From contig NZ_CP102826.1 of the NCBI RefSeq assembly GCF_025643595.1, positions 5,580,001 to 5,644,000 on the forward strand: a stretch of DNA of 64,000 bases, written 5' to 3'. Position numbers and translations under genes: made by a program. The notes under the pieces are model-generated. The model saw only the letters and a list, made by a program, of their open reading frames with translations, searched no databases and was not told where the DNA came from. How positions within the stretch are numbered: the first letter of the stretch is position 1; each line of letters opens with the position of its first letter. This document shows, in pieces, positions 35,107 to 43,736 of this stretch. Origin of the DNA: Saccharopolyspora rosea (GTDB taxonomy: Bacteria; Actinomycetota; Actinomycetes; Mycobacteriales; Pseudonocardiaceae).

Positions 35107-36350
35107 CAGATTCCTCCCACGAAGCGGCCCGGGGCGAGCCGGCGTTGCGGATCGAACTGGTCCTTGGTGCGGCGCAGCAGGTTCAGCACCCCGGGCGCGA
35201 CGGGCCCCCACGGGTCGACGACCTCGTGGACGGCGCGGGGTGCGCGTTCCACCACGACGTATTCGCAGCGGGCGCGCAGCGCGCCGACGAGTTCGGCGAC
35301 GGCGTCGGGGTCGGCGTCACCGGGCAGTCCGGCGTGCAGGACGCCGAGACCGGCCGCACCGCGCAGTGCCAGCGGCAGGCCGGTGGACGCGGCGGCGGCG
35401 CGGGTGTCGTCGAGCAGTCGTCGCAGCGACGCCGGGGGGACGCCGAGGCGCAGGCCGATGCCGGTGGCCGGGTCGAACGGGTACTTCCCCCACCACTCCG
35501 GGGCGTGGTCGAGCACGGTCGCGCCGCCGACGGCGTCGGCGAGGCGCAGTGCGCGTTCGTGGGTGGTGGTCGGCCTGCCCTCCAGCTGCGCGCACACCGC
35601 GACCGGCCCCGCCGGTTCGGGCCGGTCGAGTTCGATGGCGGTGGGCATCGCCTGGGACCGGCGCACGACGTCGACCGCGGCGGCCGGGTCGTCGGCGACG
35701 ACGCTGATCCAGCGGTGTTCGGCGGCCAGCGGGTGCAGGCGGAACACCACCTCGGTGATCACGCCGAGGGTCCCGAGGGATCCGGTGTAGAGCTTGCCGA
35801 GGTCGTATCCCGCGACGTTCTTGACGACCTTGCCGCCCGCGACGGTCACCGTGCCGTCGGCGCGGACCGCGGTGATGCCGATGAGCAGGTCGCGGATGCC
35901 GCCGAACAGGTGGCGGCAGGGACCGGACGTGCCGGTGGCGACGAGCCCGCCGAGCGTGGCGGACGGCACGGGCGGGTCGATGGCGAGTTGCTGGTCGGCT
36001 GCGCGGACCGCGCGCTGCACGTCGGCCAGCGGCGTGCCCGCTTTGGCGGTCACGACGAGGTCGCCCGCCGCGTGTTCGACGACCCCGGTGGCTGCCGAGA
36101 CGTCCAGCAGCAGGTCGACGGCTTCGGGCGCCCCGCCCCAGTCGAGTCTGCTGCCCGACCCCCTGGGCACCACGCGCAGACCGTGCTCGTCGGCGACGCG
36201 CAGCGCCGCCGACGCCCGTTCCGTGCCGTCCACAGTGGCCACCCACTGTGGACGGACGCCGGAGACCGCGTCGGTCTCGTCCGCGTCGCGCACGTTGTCG
36301 GCTCCGAGTGCGGACACCAGTGCCGCACGCGCCTGGGTTGTGGTGACCAT
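35106..36350 (-). CDS. glcE: glycolate/lactate oxidase FAD-binding subunit
   Basis: A 414-residue FAD_binding_4 protein, shorter than GlcD as usual. The FAD segment is VVPRGSGSRLDWGG (about residue 49), then ATLGGLVATGTSGPCRHLFG and KVVKNVAGYDLGKLYTGSLG, matching GlcE. The ATG overlaps the glcD stop by 4 bp, and its own stop overlaps the glcF ATG, so glcD-glcE-glcF is one tightly coupled operon. Confidence 0.92.
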   Translation of the reverse strand: MVTTTQARAALVSALGADNVRDADETDAVSGVRPQWVATVDGTERASAALRVADEHGLRVVPRGSGSRLDWGGAPEAVDLLLDVSAATGVVEHAAGDLVVTAKAGTPLADVQRAVRAADQQLAIDPPVPSATLGGLVATGTSGPCRHLFGGIRDLLIGITAVRADGTVTVAGGKVVKNVAGYDLGKLYTGSLGTLGVITEVVFRLHPLAAEHRWISVVADDPAAAVDVVRRSQAMPTAIELDRPEPAGPVAVCAQLEGRPTTTHERALRLADAVGGATVLDHAPEWWGKYPFDPATGIGLRLGVPPASLRRLLDDTRAAAASTGLPLALRGAAGLGVLHAGLPGDADPDAVAELVGALRARCEYVVVERAPRAVHEVVDPWGPVAPGVLNLLRRTKDQFDPQRRLAPGRFVGGI

Positions 36351-37870
36351 CAGAACTGATCCGCCAATCCCGCTTCGGTCAGGGGGTGCACGCCGCGCCT
36401 CGGGCCGGGCACTTCGCCGCACAGCCGGGGTGTCGGGAAGACCTTGCCCGGGTTGCACAGGCCGACCGGGTCGAAGGCGCAGCGCACCCGCTGCATGGTG
36501 TCCAGGTCGTCGTCGGTGAACATCCGGCCCATGTACTTGACCTTGTCCGCGCCGACGCCGTGTTCGCCGGTGATGGACCCGCCGTGCTCGATGCACAGGT
36601 CGAGGATCGCGCCGGAGACCTCCTCCGCGCGTTCGGCGGCGCCCGGTTCGGACCCGTCGAACAGCACCAGGGGGTGCAGGTTCCCGTCGCCGGCGTGGAA
36701 GACGTTGGCGACCCGGACTCCGCTCTCGGCGGACAGCTCGGCGATGCGCCGCAGCACTCCCGGCAGCGCCGTCCGCGGGATCACCCCGTCCTGCACGATG
36801 TAATCGGGGCTGATGCGGCCGACCGCGGCGAAAGCGGACTTGCGGCCCTTCCAGATCATCGCGCGCTCGTGGTCGTCGGCGGCCACCCGGATCTCGAAGG
36901 CACCGTGGTCCTCGCAGTGCCGTCGGACCTCGGTGAAGGTGTGCTCGACCTCGGCTGCCGGACCGTCCAGTTCGACGACCAGCACCGCTCCGGCGCCGGC
37001 CGGGTAGTCGCAGCGCACGGCCTGTTCGGCGGCCTCGATCGCGAGGGCGTCCATCATCTCGATCGCCGCCGGGGTCACGCCGTCGGCGATGATGGCGGAC
37101 ACCGCTGCACCCGCCTCGTCGGTGGAGGGGAACCCGGCGAGCAGCGTCTGCACCGCCTCGGGTGCGCGCAGCAGGCGAACGGTGATCTTGGTGACCACGC
37201 CGAGCGTCCCCTCGCTGCCGATGAACGCGCCGAGCAGGTCGTAGCCGGGTGCCTCGCGGGCGGGCCCGCCCAGTTCGACGACGTCGCCGTCGGGGGTGAC
37301 GACCTCCAGCCCGAGGATGTGGTTGGTGGTGAACCCGTACTTGAGGCAGTGGGCGCCGCCGGAGTTCTCCGCGACGTTGCCGCCGACCGAGCACACCTGC
37401 TGGCTGGACGGGTCCGGGGCGAAGTAGTAGCCGTCCGGGGCGACGGCCCGGGTGACGTCGAGATTGATCACGCCCGGCTCCACCACTGCCCGCTCGTTGG
37501 CCAGGTCGATCTCCAGGATGCGGCGCATCCGCGCGGTCACCACGAGCACGCCCTCGGCGTGCGGCAGGGCACCACCGGACAACCCGGTCCCGGAACCGCG
37601 CGCGACGAACGGGACCTGCAGTTCGGCGCAGATCCGCACGATCTCGCGCACCTGGTCGGCGTTCTCCGGCAGCACCACCGCGGCGGGCACGACCCGGTAG
37701 CTGGCCAGTCCGTCGCATTCGTAGGTGCGCAGCTGCTGGGGGTCGGTGATCAGGGCGCCCGGCGGGAGCACCGCGCGGAACCGCCCGACGGCCTGGTCCA
37801 CCGGGGTGGGGTGGTCCGGCTCGTCGGCGTCCGGGCTCGGGCGCCGAGGTTGGGTGTCGGTCGACCGCAT
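36350..37870 (-). CDS. glcD: glycolate/lactate oxidase catalytic FAD subunit
   Basis: A 506-residue flavoprotein that oxidises a 2-hydroxy acid. FAD-binding motifs are VPFVARGSGTGLSGGALPHA (about residue 100) and SVGGNVAENSGGAHCLKYG (about 175). The C-terminal domain has FHAGDGNLHPLVLFDGS and GGSITGEHGVG, with the conserved active-site His residues of the family. First gene of the operon; GGGAGG precedes the ATG. A promoter with flanking GTCGAC sites lies about 55-95 bp upstream. Confidence 0.93.
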   Translation of the reverse strand: MRSTDTQPRRPSPDADEPDHPTPVDQAVGRFRAVLPPGALITDPQQLRTYECDGLASYRVVPAAVVLPENADQVREIVRICAELQVPFVARGSGTGLSGGALPHAEGVLVVTARMRRILEIDLANERAVVEPGVINLDVTRAVAPDGYYFAPDPSSQQVCSVGGNVAENSGGAHCLKYGFTTNHILGLEVVTPDGDVVELGGPAREAPGYDLLGAFIGSEGTLGVVTKITVRLLRAPEAVQTLLAGFPSTDEAGAAVSAIIADGVTPAAIEMMDALAIEAAEQAVRCDYPAGAGAVLVVELDGPAAEVEHTFTEVRRHCEDHGAFEIRVAADDHERAMIWKGRKSAFAAVGRISPDYIVQDGVIPRTALPGVLRRIAELSAESGVRVANVFHAGDGNLHPLVLFDGSEPGAAERAEEVSGAILDLCIEHGGSITGEHGVGADKVKYMGRMFTDDDLDTMQRVRCAFDPVGLCNPGKVFPTPRLCGEVPGPRRGVHPLTEAGLADQF

Positions 37871-37925
37871 GGTCAGCCTCCCGGGAGGTTTCCGTTTCAC
37901 GGAAGGGCCTTTCCGGCCAACGGGA

Positions 37926-37963
37926 ACCCTAGGACGTCGACAACATAGATACAAGAGGTCGAC
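37926..37963 (-). promoter_or_regulatory. probable glcD promoter flanked by GTCGAC palindromes
   Basis: On the minus strand, -35 TTGTAT (37949-37954) and -10 TAGGGT (37926-37931) are 17 bp apart. GTCGAC occurs at 37936-37941 within the spacer and at 37958-37963 just upstream of the -35, each preceded by TT. This is a plausible repressor site controlling lactate/glycolate use. Confidence 0.5.
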
Positions 37964-38033
37964 AAGGACTCCGCGTCATGTTCGATTGTGCCGCGCGCCA
38001 CAACCCGCCTCGACCTGAACGGGAGCGGGGGTG

Positions 38034-38081
38034 CAGCAAGGGAACTTTCCTGTCACATGTGCAAGGAAGGTTCCCTTCATC
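38034..38081. repeat. 48-bp palindromic element in a divergent region
   Basis: CAGCAAGGGAACTTTCCTG, centre CACATGTG, CAAGGAAGGTTCCCTTCATC. It lies between divergent glcD and the DinB-like gene, where no transcript end is expected. Confidence 0.85.
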
Positions 38082-38144
38082 CACTCCTCCCCGCCCCAGT
38101 GGCGGCTGCCGGTCGCGGGCGCCGCCTCGCGGCCGAGGCCCGAA

Positions 38145-38192
38145 GAGGAAGGGAACCTTTCTGTCATATGTGGCAGAAAGGTTCCCTTGCTG
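38145..38192. repeat. second 48-bp element in the same divergent region
   Basis: GAGGAAGGGAACCTTTCTG, centre TCATATGTGG, CAGAAAGGTTCCCTTGCTG. It starts 63 bp after the previous copy and ends 97 bp before the rightward gene. Confidence 0.85.
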
Positions 38193-38289
38193 CGCTTCCC
38201 ACCGCCCGCGAGGCCCCCTCACCCCCAACCCCGACACACCGGCGAATATCGGATGGCGCGAAAGGACGCGGCCCGCAGACCATGGCGCC

Positions 38290-39126
38290 ATGACAACCTT
38301 CGGCCCGCTCCTCGACGTCCGCCCCTTGCTGCCCCGCGAACGGCGAGCACTGCTCGACCTGCTCGGGTCGCTCGACCCGCCCGATTGGAGGCGTGCCACC
38401 GCGTGTCCGGGGTGGACGGTGCACGACGTCGTGGCGCACGTCGTGAACGACTACGTGCGGCGCCTGGCGATCAGCCGCGATGGGCACGAGAGCCCGGAGT
38501 TCGACGATGGCGAGACGCTGCCGGAGTACATCGCGCGCATCAACGAGGAGTTCGTGCGCGCCGCACGCCAGTGCAGCCCTCGGGTGCTGGTCGACCTGCT
38601 GGCGCACCTCGGCCCGGAGCTCGACGCGCTGTGGGCGACCCGGGACCTGGACGCTCCCGCCGATCTGGACGTGTCGTGGGCGGCCACCGACCGGCCGAGC
38701 CCGGTCTGGCTGGACCTGGCGCGCGAGTACACCGAGTTCTGGGTCCACCAGCAGCAGGTCCGCGACGCGGTGTCCCGCCCCGGGGCCGACGAACCCGAGC
38801 TGTTCGGCCCGGTGATCGACGCTTTCCTGCGCGCGCTGCCGAGCGCGTTGCGGGTCGAGAACCGTCCGGAGGGCACGGTCGTGCGGTTCGACGTGCGGGG
38901 CGAGGCCGGCGGGAGCTGGCACGCGGTCCGGGAGGGCGGCCGGTGGCTGGTGGACCCCGGCGAGCCACCGGACGAGCCGGCCGCACGCGTGGCGATGGAC
39001 CAGGACACCCTGTGGCGCCTCGCCACTCGCGGCATCTCCGTCGAGAACGCTCGGCGCCGCTCGGAGATGCACGGCGACCGAACCCTGACCGACGCCGCGA
39101 CCACACTGCTGGCGATCGTGCGCTGA
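38290..39126 (+). CDS. maleylpyruvate isomerase-like DinB-fold protein (mycothiol-dependent family)
   Basis: A 278-residue protein of the DinB_2/mycothiol maleylpyruvate isomerase class, using a four-helix bundle and a metal site. The first metal-ligand region is PGWTVHDVVAHVVNDY (about residue 41), and FWVHQQQVRDAV (about 145) supplies a further His. A C-terminal SCP2-like region follows (VVRFDVRGEAGGSW). Mycothiol is the actinobacterial thiol, but the substrate is unknown; most family members are not maleylpyruvate isomerases. Start at MTTFGPLLDV; the upstream frame runs through two palindromic elements. Confidence 0.8.
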   Translation: MTTFGPLLDVRPLLPRERRALLDLLGSLDPPDWRRATACPGWTVHDVVAHVVNDYVRRLAISRDGHESPEFDDGETLPEYIARINEEFVRAARQCSPRVLVDLLAHLGPELDALWATRDLDAPADLDVSWAATDRPSPVWLDLAREYTEFWVHQQQVRDAVSRPGADEPELFGPVIDAFLRALPSALRVENRPEGTVVRFDVRGEAGGSWHAVREGGRWLVDPGEPPDEPAARVAMDQDTLWRLATRGISVENARRRSEMHGDRTLTDAATTLLAIVR

Positions 39127-39299
39127 CCGGTTGGACACCCCGCCGATTCAGGTGGACCGGCCCCGTCACGATTCGACTGAGCCGCACCCGGCAAGCGCAC
39201 CCTCGTGGAAGGTCCACCACAACGGGAGGTGACCGCGACAGGCACTACGACATCCACTGTGGACAGTCCCGCTTCGGTGGGCCTCGGCGGGCACGGTTT

Positions 39300-40133
39300 T
39301 CAGCTCAACGGCGCCGGCGCGGCGGACGGCCCGAGCCGGGTGATGGCGCGCTGCACGTGGTCACCCGGGAAACGCCAGCGCACCGCGCCCGGGACGGCGA
39401 GACCGGCAACGCGGAAACCGCACAGCCCGGCCGTGGTGACCGGTGCCGAGAAAGCCGGACGTCCGTGCAGTCGGCGGGCCCACGCGGGCAGCGCCGAGTA
39501 GGCGAGATGGCCCACCGGCAGGTATCCCAGGTTCAGCGGCAACGCCCACCACGGCGCCAGCGGCCGGTGCAGGAAGTCGTAGACCACGTCGGAGTCCGGG
39601 GTGCGACGCAGCCTGGGCCGCATCCGGTGGAAGTAGTCGGCCATGTCGCGCCGCGACCCGGGCACGTCGGCGGGGTCCAGCCCGACGAGGGCCGCGGAGC
39701 GGCGCTGTTCGTCGAAGTAGCGGTCGAGTTGCGCGTCGGTGAGCGGGAACCCGGCGCGGCGCACGACCGCGGCGAAGGAGGCGACCTCGGCGCAGTGCAC
39801 CCAGAGCAGCAGTTCGGGCTCGTCGAGCCGGATCTCCGCACCGGTTTCCGGGTCGGTGGCGGTGAGGGTGCGGTGCACCCGCCGCACTCGCGTCGCGGCC
39901 TGCTCGGCTTCCCGGCCGGTGCCGTAGGTGGTGGTGGCGACGAAGTCGCCGGTGCGCATGAGCCGTCCGAACGGGTCCTGCCGGAACCGCGAGTTCTGCA
40001 CCACGGCGGCGACCGCCTGCGGGTGCAGCGCCTGCAGGTAGAGGCTGCAGACCCCGGCGACCCACATGCTCGGGTCGGCGTGCAGCTGCCACGTCACCGT
40101 CCGCGGCCCGAACAGCCCTTCGTCGCTGGTCAC
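39300..40133 (-). CDS. DUF2236 (MpaB-like oxygenase) family protein
   Basis: A 277-residue protein of the DUF2236/MpaB' family, some members of which are heme-dependent oxygenases such as latex-clearing protein. Family features include QLHADPSMWVAGVCSLYLQA, LHPQAVAAVVQNSRFRQDPFGR and LLLWVHCAEVASF; the His of WVHC is the likely heme or metal ligand. The GTG start overlaps the stop of the upstream phosphodiesterase (GTGA). There is no signal peptide. The substrate is unknown. Confidence 0.82.
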   Translation of the reverse strand: MTSDEGLFGPRTVTWQLHADPSMWVAGVCSLYLQALHPQAVAAVVQNSRFRQDPFGRLMRTGDFVATTTYGTGREAEQAATRVRRVHRTLTATDPETGAEIRLDEPELLLWVHCAEVASFAAVVRRAGFPLTDAQLDRYFDEQRRSAALVGLDPADVPGSRRDMADYFHRMRPRLRRTPDSDVVYDFLHRPLAPWWALPLNLGYLPVGHLAYSALPAWARRLHGRPAFSAPVTTAGLCGFRVAGLAVPGAVRWRFPGDHVQRAITRLGPSAAPAPLS

Positions 40134-41281
40134 CGGTTCACCACCAGCACCGGGACCAGCTGCTCGGCGGAGGTCAACGAGCCGTGCTGGCCGCGCAGCG
40201 CCGATTCGCCGGGTTCGGCGGCGGAGCGGATCACGCCGGACTCGCGCATCACGGCGATCACGTCGCCGATCCGGCGACGCACCGGGTCGGTGACGACCGG
40301 GCCGAACCACCCTTCGTCGACGGCTCGTTCTCCGGTGAGCACCACGCCGCGTGCGCCGATGGTCTCCCGCCAGGCCGCGTGCACGTCGGCCACCGCCCCG
40401 GGCTCGGCGTAGACGTGGCGGGCGCGGACCTCCCCACCCACCAGCCGCACGCCGTCGCGCAGCGCGGGGTCGGTGTCGGCGTCGAACGCGTCGGACGGGT
40501 CGACCGCGACCATGCCGTGGTCGGCGACGACGGCGAGCACCGCCGAGGCGGGCAGGTGTTCGGCGAGCGTGGCGACCAGCCGGTCGATCTGGGCGAGTTG
40601 GAGCCGCCACGGCGGCGATCCCGGCCCGTGCACGTGGCCGAGCAGATCGAGGTGGCCGTGGTAGCCGTAGCCGAGGGTCGGTTCGGGGGCCCCGGCCGCG
40701 GCGAGCAGTTCCGCGGCGAGGTCGCCGAACGCGCGGACGCCGTGGAACGCGCCGCCGCGCAGCGCCGCCCTGGTCAGCCCGGTCCCCTGGAACTCGGCGG
40801 GGACCACGGTCCGCACGTCGACGCCGCTGGCCGCGGCCCGTTGCAGCACGGTGGTGTTCGGCTGCGCCTGCTCCGGCGGCCACGACTCCAGCAGGCTGCG
40901 GCGGTGCCCGCCCGCCGGGTGCGCTCCCCAGGACAACGGGTGCAGCAGGCCGCCGGAGGGGTCGGCGAAGCTGTACCCGACGACGCCGTGTTCCCCGGCG
41001 CAGCGACCGGTGCCCAGTGACGTGATGCTGGTGACCGTCGTCGTCGGGAATCCCGCCTTCAGCGGCGGTCTGGTCAGCAGCGACACCAGAAACGGCGCGT
41101 CCGCGGCGTGGTCGCGCAGCAGCTCCCAGCCGAGCCCGTCGATCAGCAGCGCGACGGCGTTGCGGCAGCCGGGGAAGCCGATGGTGTCGGCGAACCCGTC
41201 GATCCCCATGGCGCCCAGCAGCGAGGGCAGCACATCGGACAGCGCCCGCCCGTCGTGATCAGGAGCGACGATCCAGTCCAT
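40130..41281 (-). CDS. alkaline-phosphatase-superfamily phosphodiesterase (nucleotide pyrophosphatase-like)
   Basis: A 383-residue NPP-type hydrolase. The metal/active-site set is visible: LLIDGLGWELL (first Asp), FPTTTVTSITSLGTG (Thr nucleophile), GYHGHLDLLGHVHGPGS (Asp/His ligands), ADHGM and late GQHGSLT. It cleaves phosphodiester or pyrophosphate bonds; its physiological substrate is unknown. AGGAGG lies 5 bp before the ATG. It is translationally coupled to the DUF2236 gene, a pairing that suggests a shared pathway. Confidence 0.85.
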   Translation of the reverse strand: MDWIVAPDHDGRALSDVLPSLLGAMGIDGFADTIGFPGCRNAVALLIDGLGWELLRDHAADAPFLVSLLTRPPLKAGFPTTTVTSITSLGTGRCAGEHGVVGYSFADPSGGLLHPLSWGAHPAGGHRRSLLESWPPEQAQPNTTVLQRAAASGVDVRTVVPAEFQGTGLTRAALRGGAFHGVRAFGDLAAELLAAAGAPEPTLGYGYHGHLDLLGHVHGPGSPPWRLQLAQIDRLVATLAEHLPASAVLAVVADHGMVAVDPSDAFDADTDPALRDGVRLVGGEVRARHVYAEPGAVADVHAAWRETIGARGVVLTGERAVDEGWFGPVVTDPVRRRIGDVIAVMRESGVIRSAAEPGESALRGQHGSLTSAEQLVPVLVVNR

Positions 41282-41366
41282 CCGCACCTCCTACGCGGGA
41301 CCCGCCCGAGCAGCCGCACGGCGGCCCCGCTCCGGTCCGCGACGACGCCGGGTGCCGCCTGGTCCG

Positions 41367-42509
41367 TCAGAATCCCATCGAGCGGCCGATGATCTCCTTC
41401 ATGATCTCGGTCGTGCCGCCGTAGATGGTCTGCACGCGCGAGTCCAGGAACGCCTTGGCGACCGGGTATTCGGTCATGTACCCGTAGCCGCCGTGCAGCT
41501 GCAGGCACCGGTCGACGACGCGCTTGTTCAGTTCGGTGAGCCACCACTTGGCCATCGCGGCGTGCTCGACATCCAGTTCACCGCGCACGTGGTCGCGGAC
41601 GCAACGATCGGTGAACACCCGGCCGATCTCCACCTCCGTGGCCATCTCGGCGATTTCGAACCGGATGTGCTGGAACTTGCCGATGGGACGACCGAAGGCG
41701 GTGCGGTCCCGGCAGTACTGCTTGGTGGTCTCCAGCACCTTCTCCGCGCTGGCGGCCGCGGCCACGGCGATCGACAACCGCTCCTGCGGCAGGTTCTGCA
41801 TCAGGTAGATGAAGCCCTGCCCCTCCTCACCGAGGAGGTTCGCGGTGGGCACCCGCACGTCGTTGAAGAACAGCTCCGCGGTGTCCTGCGACTTCTGGCC
41901 GATCTTGTCGAGGTTGCGACCGCGTTCGAACCCGGGCGTGCCGCGTTCCACCGCGATCAGGCTGATGCCCTTGTGCCCGGCTTCGGGATCGGTGCGCGCC
42001 ACCACGATCACCAGGTCGGCGAGGATGCCGTTGCTGATGAACGTCTTCTGGCCGTTGATGACGTACTCGTCGCCGTCGCGGACGGCGGTGGTGCGGATGC
42101 CCTGCAGGTCGCTGCCCGCACCGGGTTCGGTCATCGCGATGGCGGTGACGATCTCGCCGGAGCAGAAGCCGGGCAGCCACCGCTGCTTCTGCTCCTCGGT
42201 GGCCAGCGCCATCAGGTAGGGCGCGACGATGTCGTTGTGCAGCGGGGAGCCGAAACCCGAGATCCCGGCGGCGACGAGTTCCTCGTCGAAGACGGCGTTG
42301 AACCGGAAGTCGTCCACCCCTCCCCCGCCGTAGCGCTCGTCGACGGCGAACCCGAGCAGTCCCTGCTCGCCCGCGGCCAGCCACGCGTCGCGGCTGACCG
42401 CACCGGCCTCCTCCCATTCCTCGACGTGCGGCACGAGCTCCTTGGCGATGAACGCGCGCACCGTTTCGCGGAACGCCTCGTGTTCGGAGTCGAACAGCTC
42501 CCTGCGCAT
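41367..42509 (-). CDS. acyl-CoA dehydrogenase
   Basis: A 380-residue flavoenzyme introducing the 2,3-double bond in acyl-CoA. It has the standard four-helix/beta/four-helix layout: substrate loop AMTEPGAGSDLQG, beta-domain FISNGILADLVIVVARTDP, and C-terminal helices with LHGGYGYMTEYPVAK. The catalytic Glu is in IYGGTTEIMKEIIGRSMGF. It starts 4 bp after the CoA transferase stop, in one operon. The electron acceptor would be ETF, not encoded here. Confidence 0.93.
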   Translation of the reverse strand: MRRELFDSEHEAFRETVRAFIAKELVPHVEEWEEAGAVSRDAWLAAGEQGLLGFAVDERYGGGGVDDFRFNAVFDEELVAAGISGFGSPLHNDIVAPYLMALATEEQKQRWLPGFCSGEIVTAIAMTEPGAGSDLQGIRTTAVRDGDEYVINGQKTFISNGILADLVIVVARTDPEAGHKGISLIAVERGTPGFERGRNLDKIGQKSQDTAELFFNDVRVPTANLLGEEGQGFIYLMQNLPQERLSIAVAAAASAEKVLETTKQYCRDRTAFGRPIGKFQHIRFEIAEMATEVEIGRVFTDRCVRDHVRGELDVEHAAMAKWWLTELNKRVVDRCLQLHGGYGYMTEYPVAKAFLDSRVQTIYGGTTEIMKEIIGRSMGF

Positions 42510-42513
42510 GGGG

Positions 42514-43641
42514 TCACGCTTCCTTTCGCACGATCGCGCCGGTTTCGAGCAGGTCTTCGGGCAACTGCCAGTCGCGCACCACGTCGGCGGCGTGCGCCCC
42601 GGGATCGGCCACCGGGCCGGGCGGCGGGTTGGGCGTCCGGTCGAACCGGGGCGCGGCAGCGGGCTGGAGGACGCCGTCGCGGCGCACCAGGGTGCGCCGG
42701 GCGGCGACGTGCGGGTGCGTCTCGGCTTCGGTCATCGACAGCACCGGGGCCACGCAGGCGTCGCTGCCGTCGAACACGGCCGCCCACTCCGCGCGGGTGC
42801 GCGTGCGGAACACCTCGGCGAACCGGGCGCGCAGTTCGGGCCAGTTGGCCGGGTCGTCGCGGTCCGGGACCTCGCCGGTCAGCCCGAGCCGGTCCAGCAG
42901 TTCGGCGTAGAACCGGGGTTCGAGTGCGCCGACCGCGACGTGCTGCCCGTCGGCCGTCTCGTAGACGTCGTAGTAGGGCGCTCCGGTGTCCAGCAGATTG
43001 GTGCCCCGCTCGGTGCTCCAGCCGCCGGTGGCGAGGAACCCGAACAGCATGGCGCCCAGGTGCGCCGAACCGTCCACGATGGACGCGTCGACGACCTGGC
43101 CGCGTCCGCTGGTGCGCGCCTCCAGCAACGCCGCCAGCACCCCGACCGCCAGGTACAGGGCACCGCCGCCGAAGTCGCCCAGCAGGTTCGCCGGGACCTG
43201 CGGCGGACCGTCCCGGCGCCCGATGAGGTGCAGCATCCCGGTCAGCGCGATGTAGTCGATGTCGTGCCCGGCGGTGGACGCCAGCGGGCCGTCCTGCCCC
43301 CAGCCGGTCATCCGGCCGTAGACCAGGCGCGGGTTGACCTCGTGGCACTGCTCGGGCCCGACCCCCAGTCGTTCGGTGACCCCGGGGCGCAGGCCCTCCA
43401 GCAGCACGTCGGCCTGTTCGGCGAGGGCGAGCACGGTCGCCGGACCGCGTTCGTGCTTGAGGTCGACGGCGACGGACCGCTTGCCGCGGTTGAGCAGGTC
43501 GTGACCACCGGCGCCGGGGCGGTCGACGCGCACCACGTCGGCTCCGAGGTCGGCCAACAGCATCGCGCAGAACGGCGCAGGACCGATCCCGGCCAGCTCG
43601 ACCACCCTGACTCCGGCCAGTGGCCCGCCTCCACTCGTCAC
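42514..43641 (-). CDS. class III CoA transferase (CaiB/alpha-methylacyl-CoA racemase family)
   Basis: A 375-residue CaiB/BaiF-type enzyme that transfers CoA between acids or racemises 2-methylacyl-CoA. Motifs are VRVVELAGIGPAPFCAMLLA at the N-terminus, VDLKHERG, and GHDIDYIALTGMLHLIGRRD, whose GHDxxYxAxxG pattern is especially like alpha-methylacyl-CoA racemase. GTG at 43641 is chosen since GGAAGG lies 8 bp upstream; earlier GTG codons are possible. It is divergent from a MerR regulator over an operator-like site and is co-transcribed with the dehydrogenase. Confidence 0.88.
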   Translation of the reverse strand: MTSGGGPLAGVRVVELAGIGPAPFCAMLLADLGADVVRVDRPGAGGHDLLNRGKRSVAVDLKHERGPATVLALAEQADVLLEGLRPGVTERLGVGPEQCHEVNPRLVYGRMTGWGQDGPLASTAGHDIDYIALTGMLHLIGRRDGPPQVPANLLGDFGGGALYLAVGVLAALLEARTSGRGQVVDASIVDGSAHLGAMLFGFLATGGWSTERGTNLLDTGAPYYDVYETADGQHVAVGALEPRFYAELLDRLGLTGEVPDRDDPANWPELRARFAEVFRTRTRAEWAAVFDGSDACVAPVLSMTEAETHPHVAARRTLVRRDGVLQPAAAPRFDRTPNPPPGPVADPGAHAADVVRDWQLPEDLLETGAIVRKEA

Positions 43642-43691
43642 CGCCACGCCCTTCCGTGTGTCGCGCACCACAAGAACCTCGACGCAATCAG

Positions 43692-43712
43692 TGTTACACC
43701 GTTGGTGTCACA
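43692..43712. promoter_or_regulatory. operator-like 21-mer between CoA transferase and merR
   Basis: An imperfect palindrome with half-sites TGTTACACC and GGTGTCACA. It overlaps the merR promoter suggested by TTGGTG (43702-43707), 17 bp, TATCTT (43725-43730). It matches 17 of 21 bases of the site before fadA. Confidence 0.68.
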
Positions 43713-43736
43713 GCGGTCAAGGAGTATCTTCGGCCC

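Noticed and set aside
35106-37718. Apparent glcE-glcD fusion in one 870-codon frame
   Set aside because: The N-terminal part is a shadow of glcD in another frame; real GlcE starts at 36350 and overlaps the glcD stop by 4 bp.
39205-39501. 98-codon rightward frame after the DinB-like gene
   Set aside because: Most of it is antisense to the DUF2236 gene, and it has no domain.
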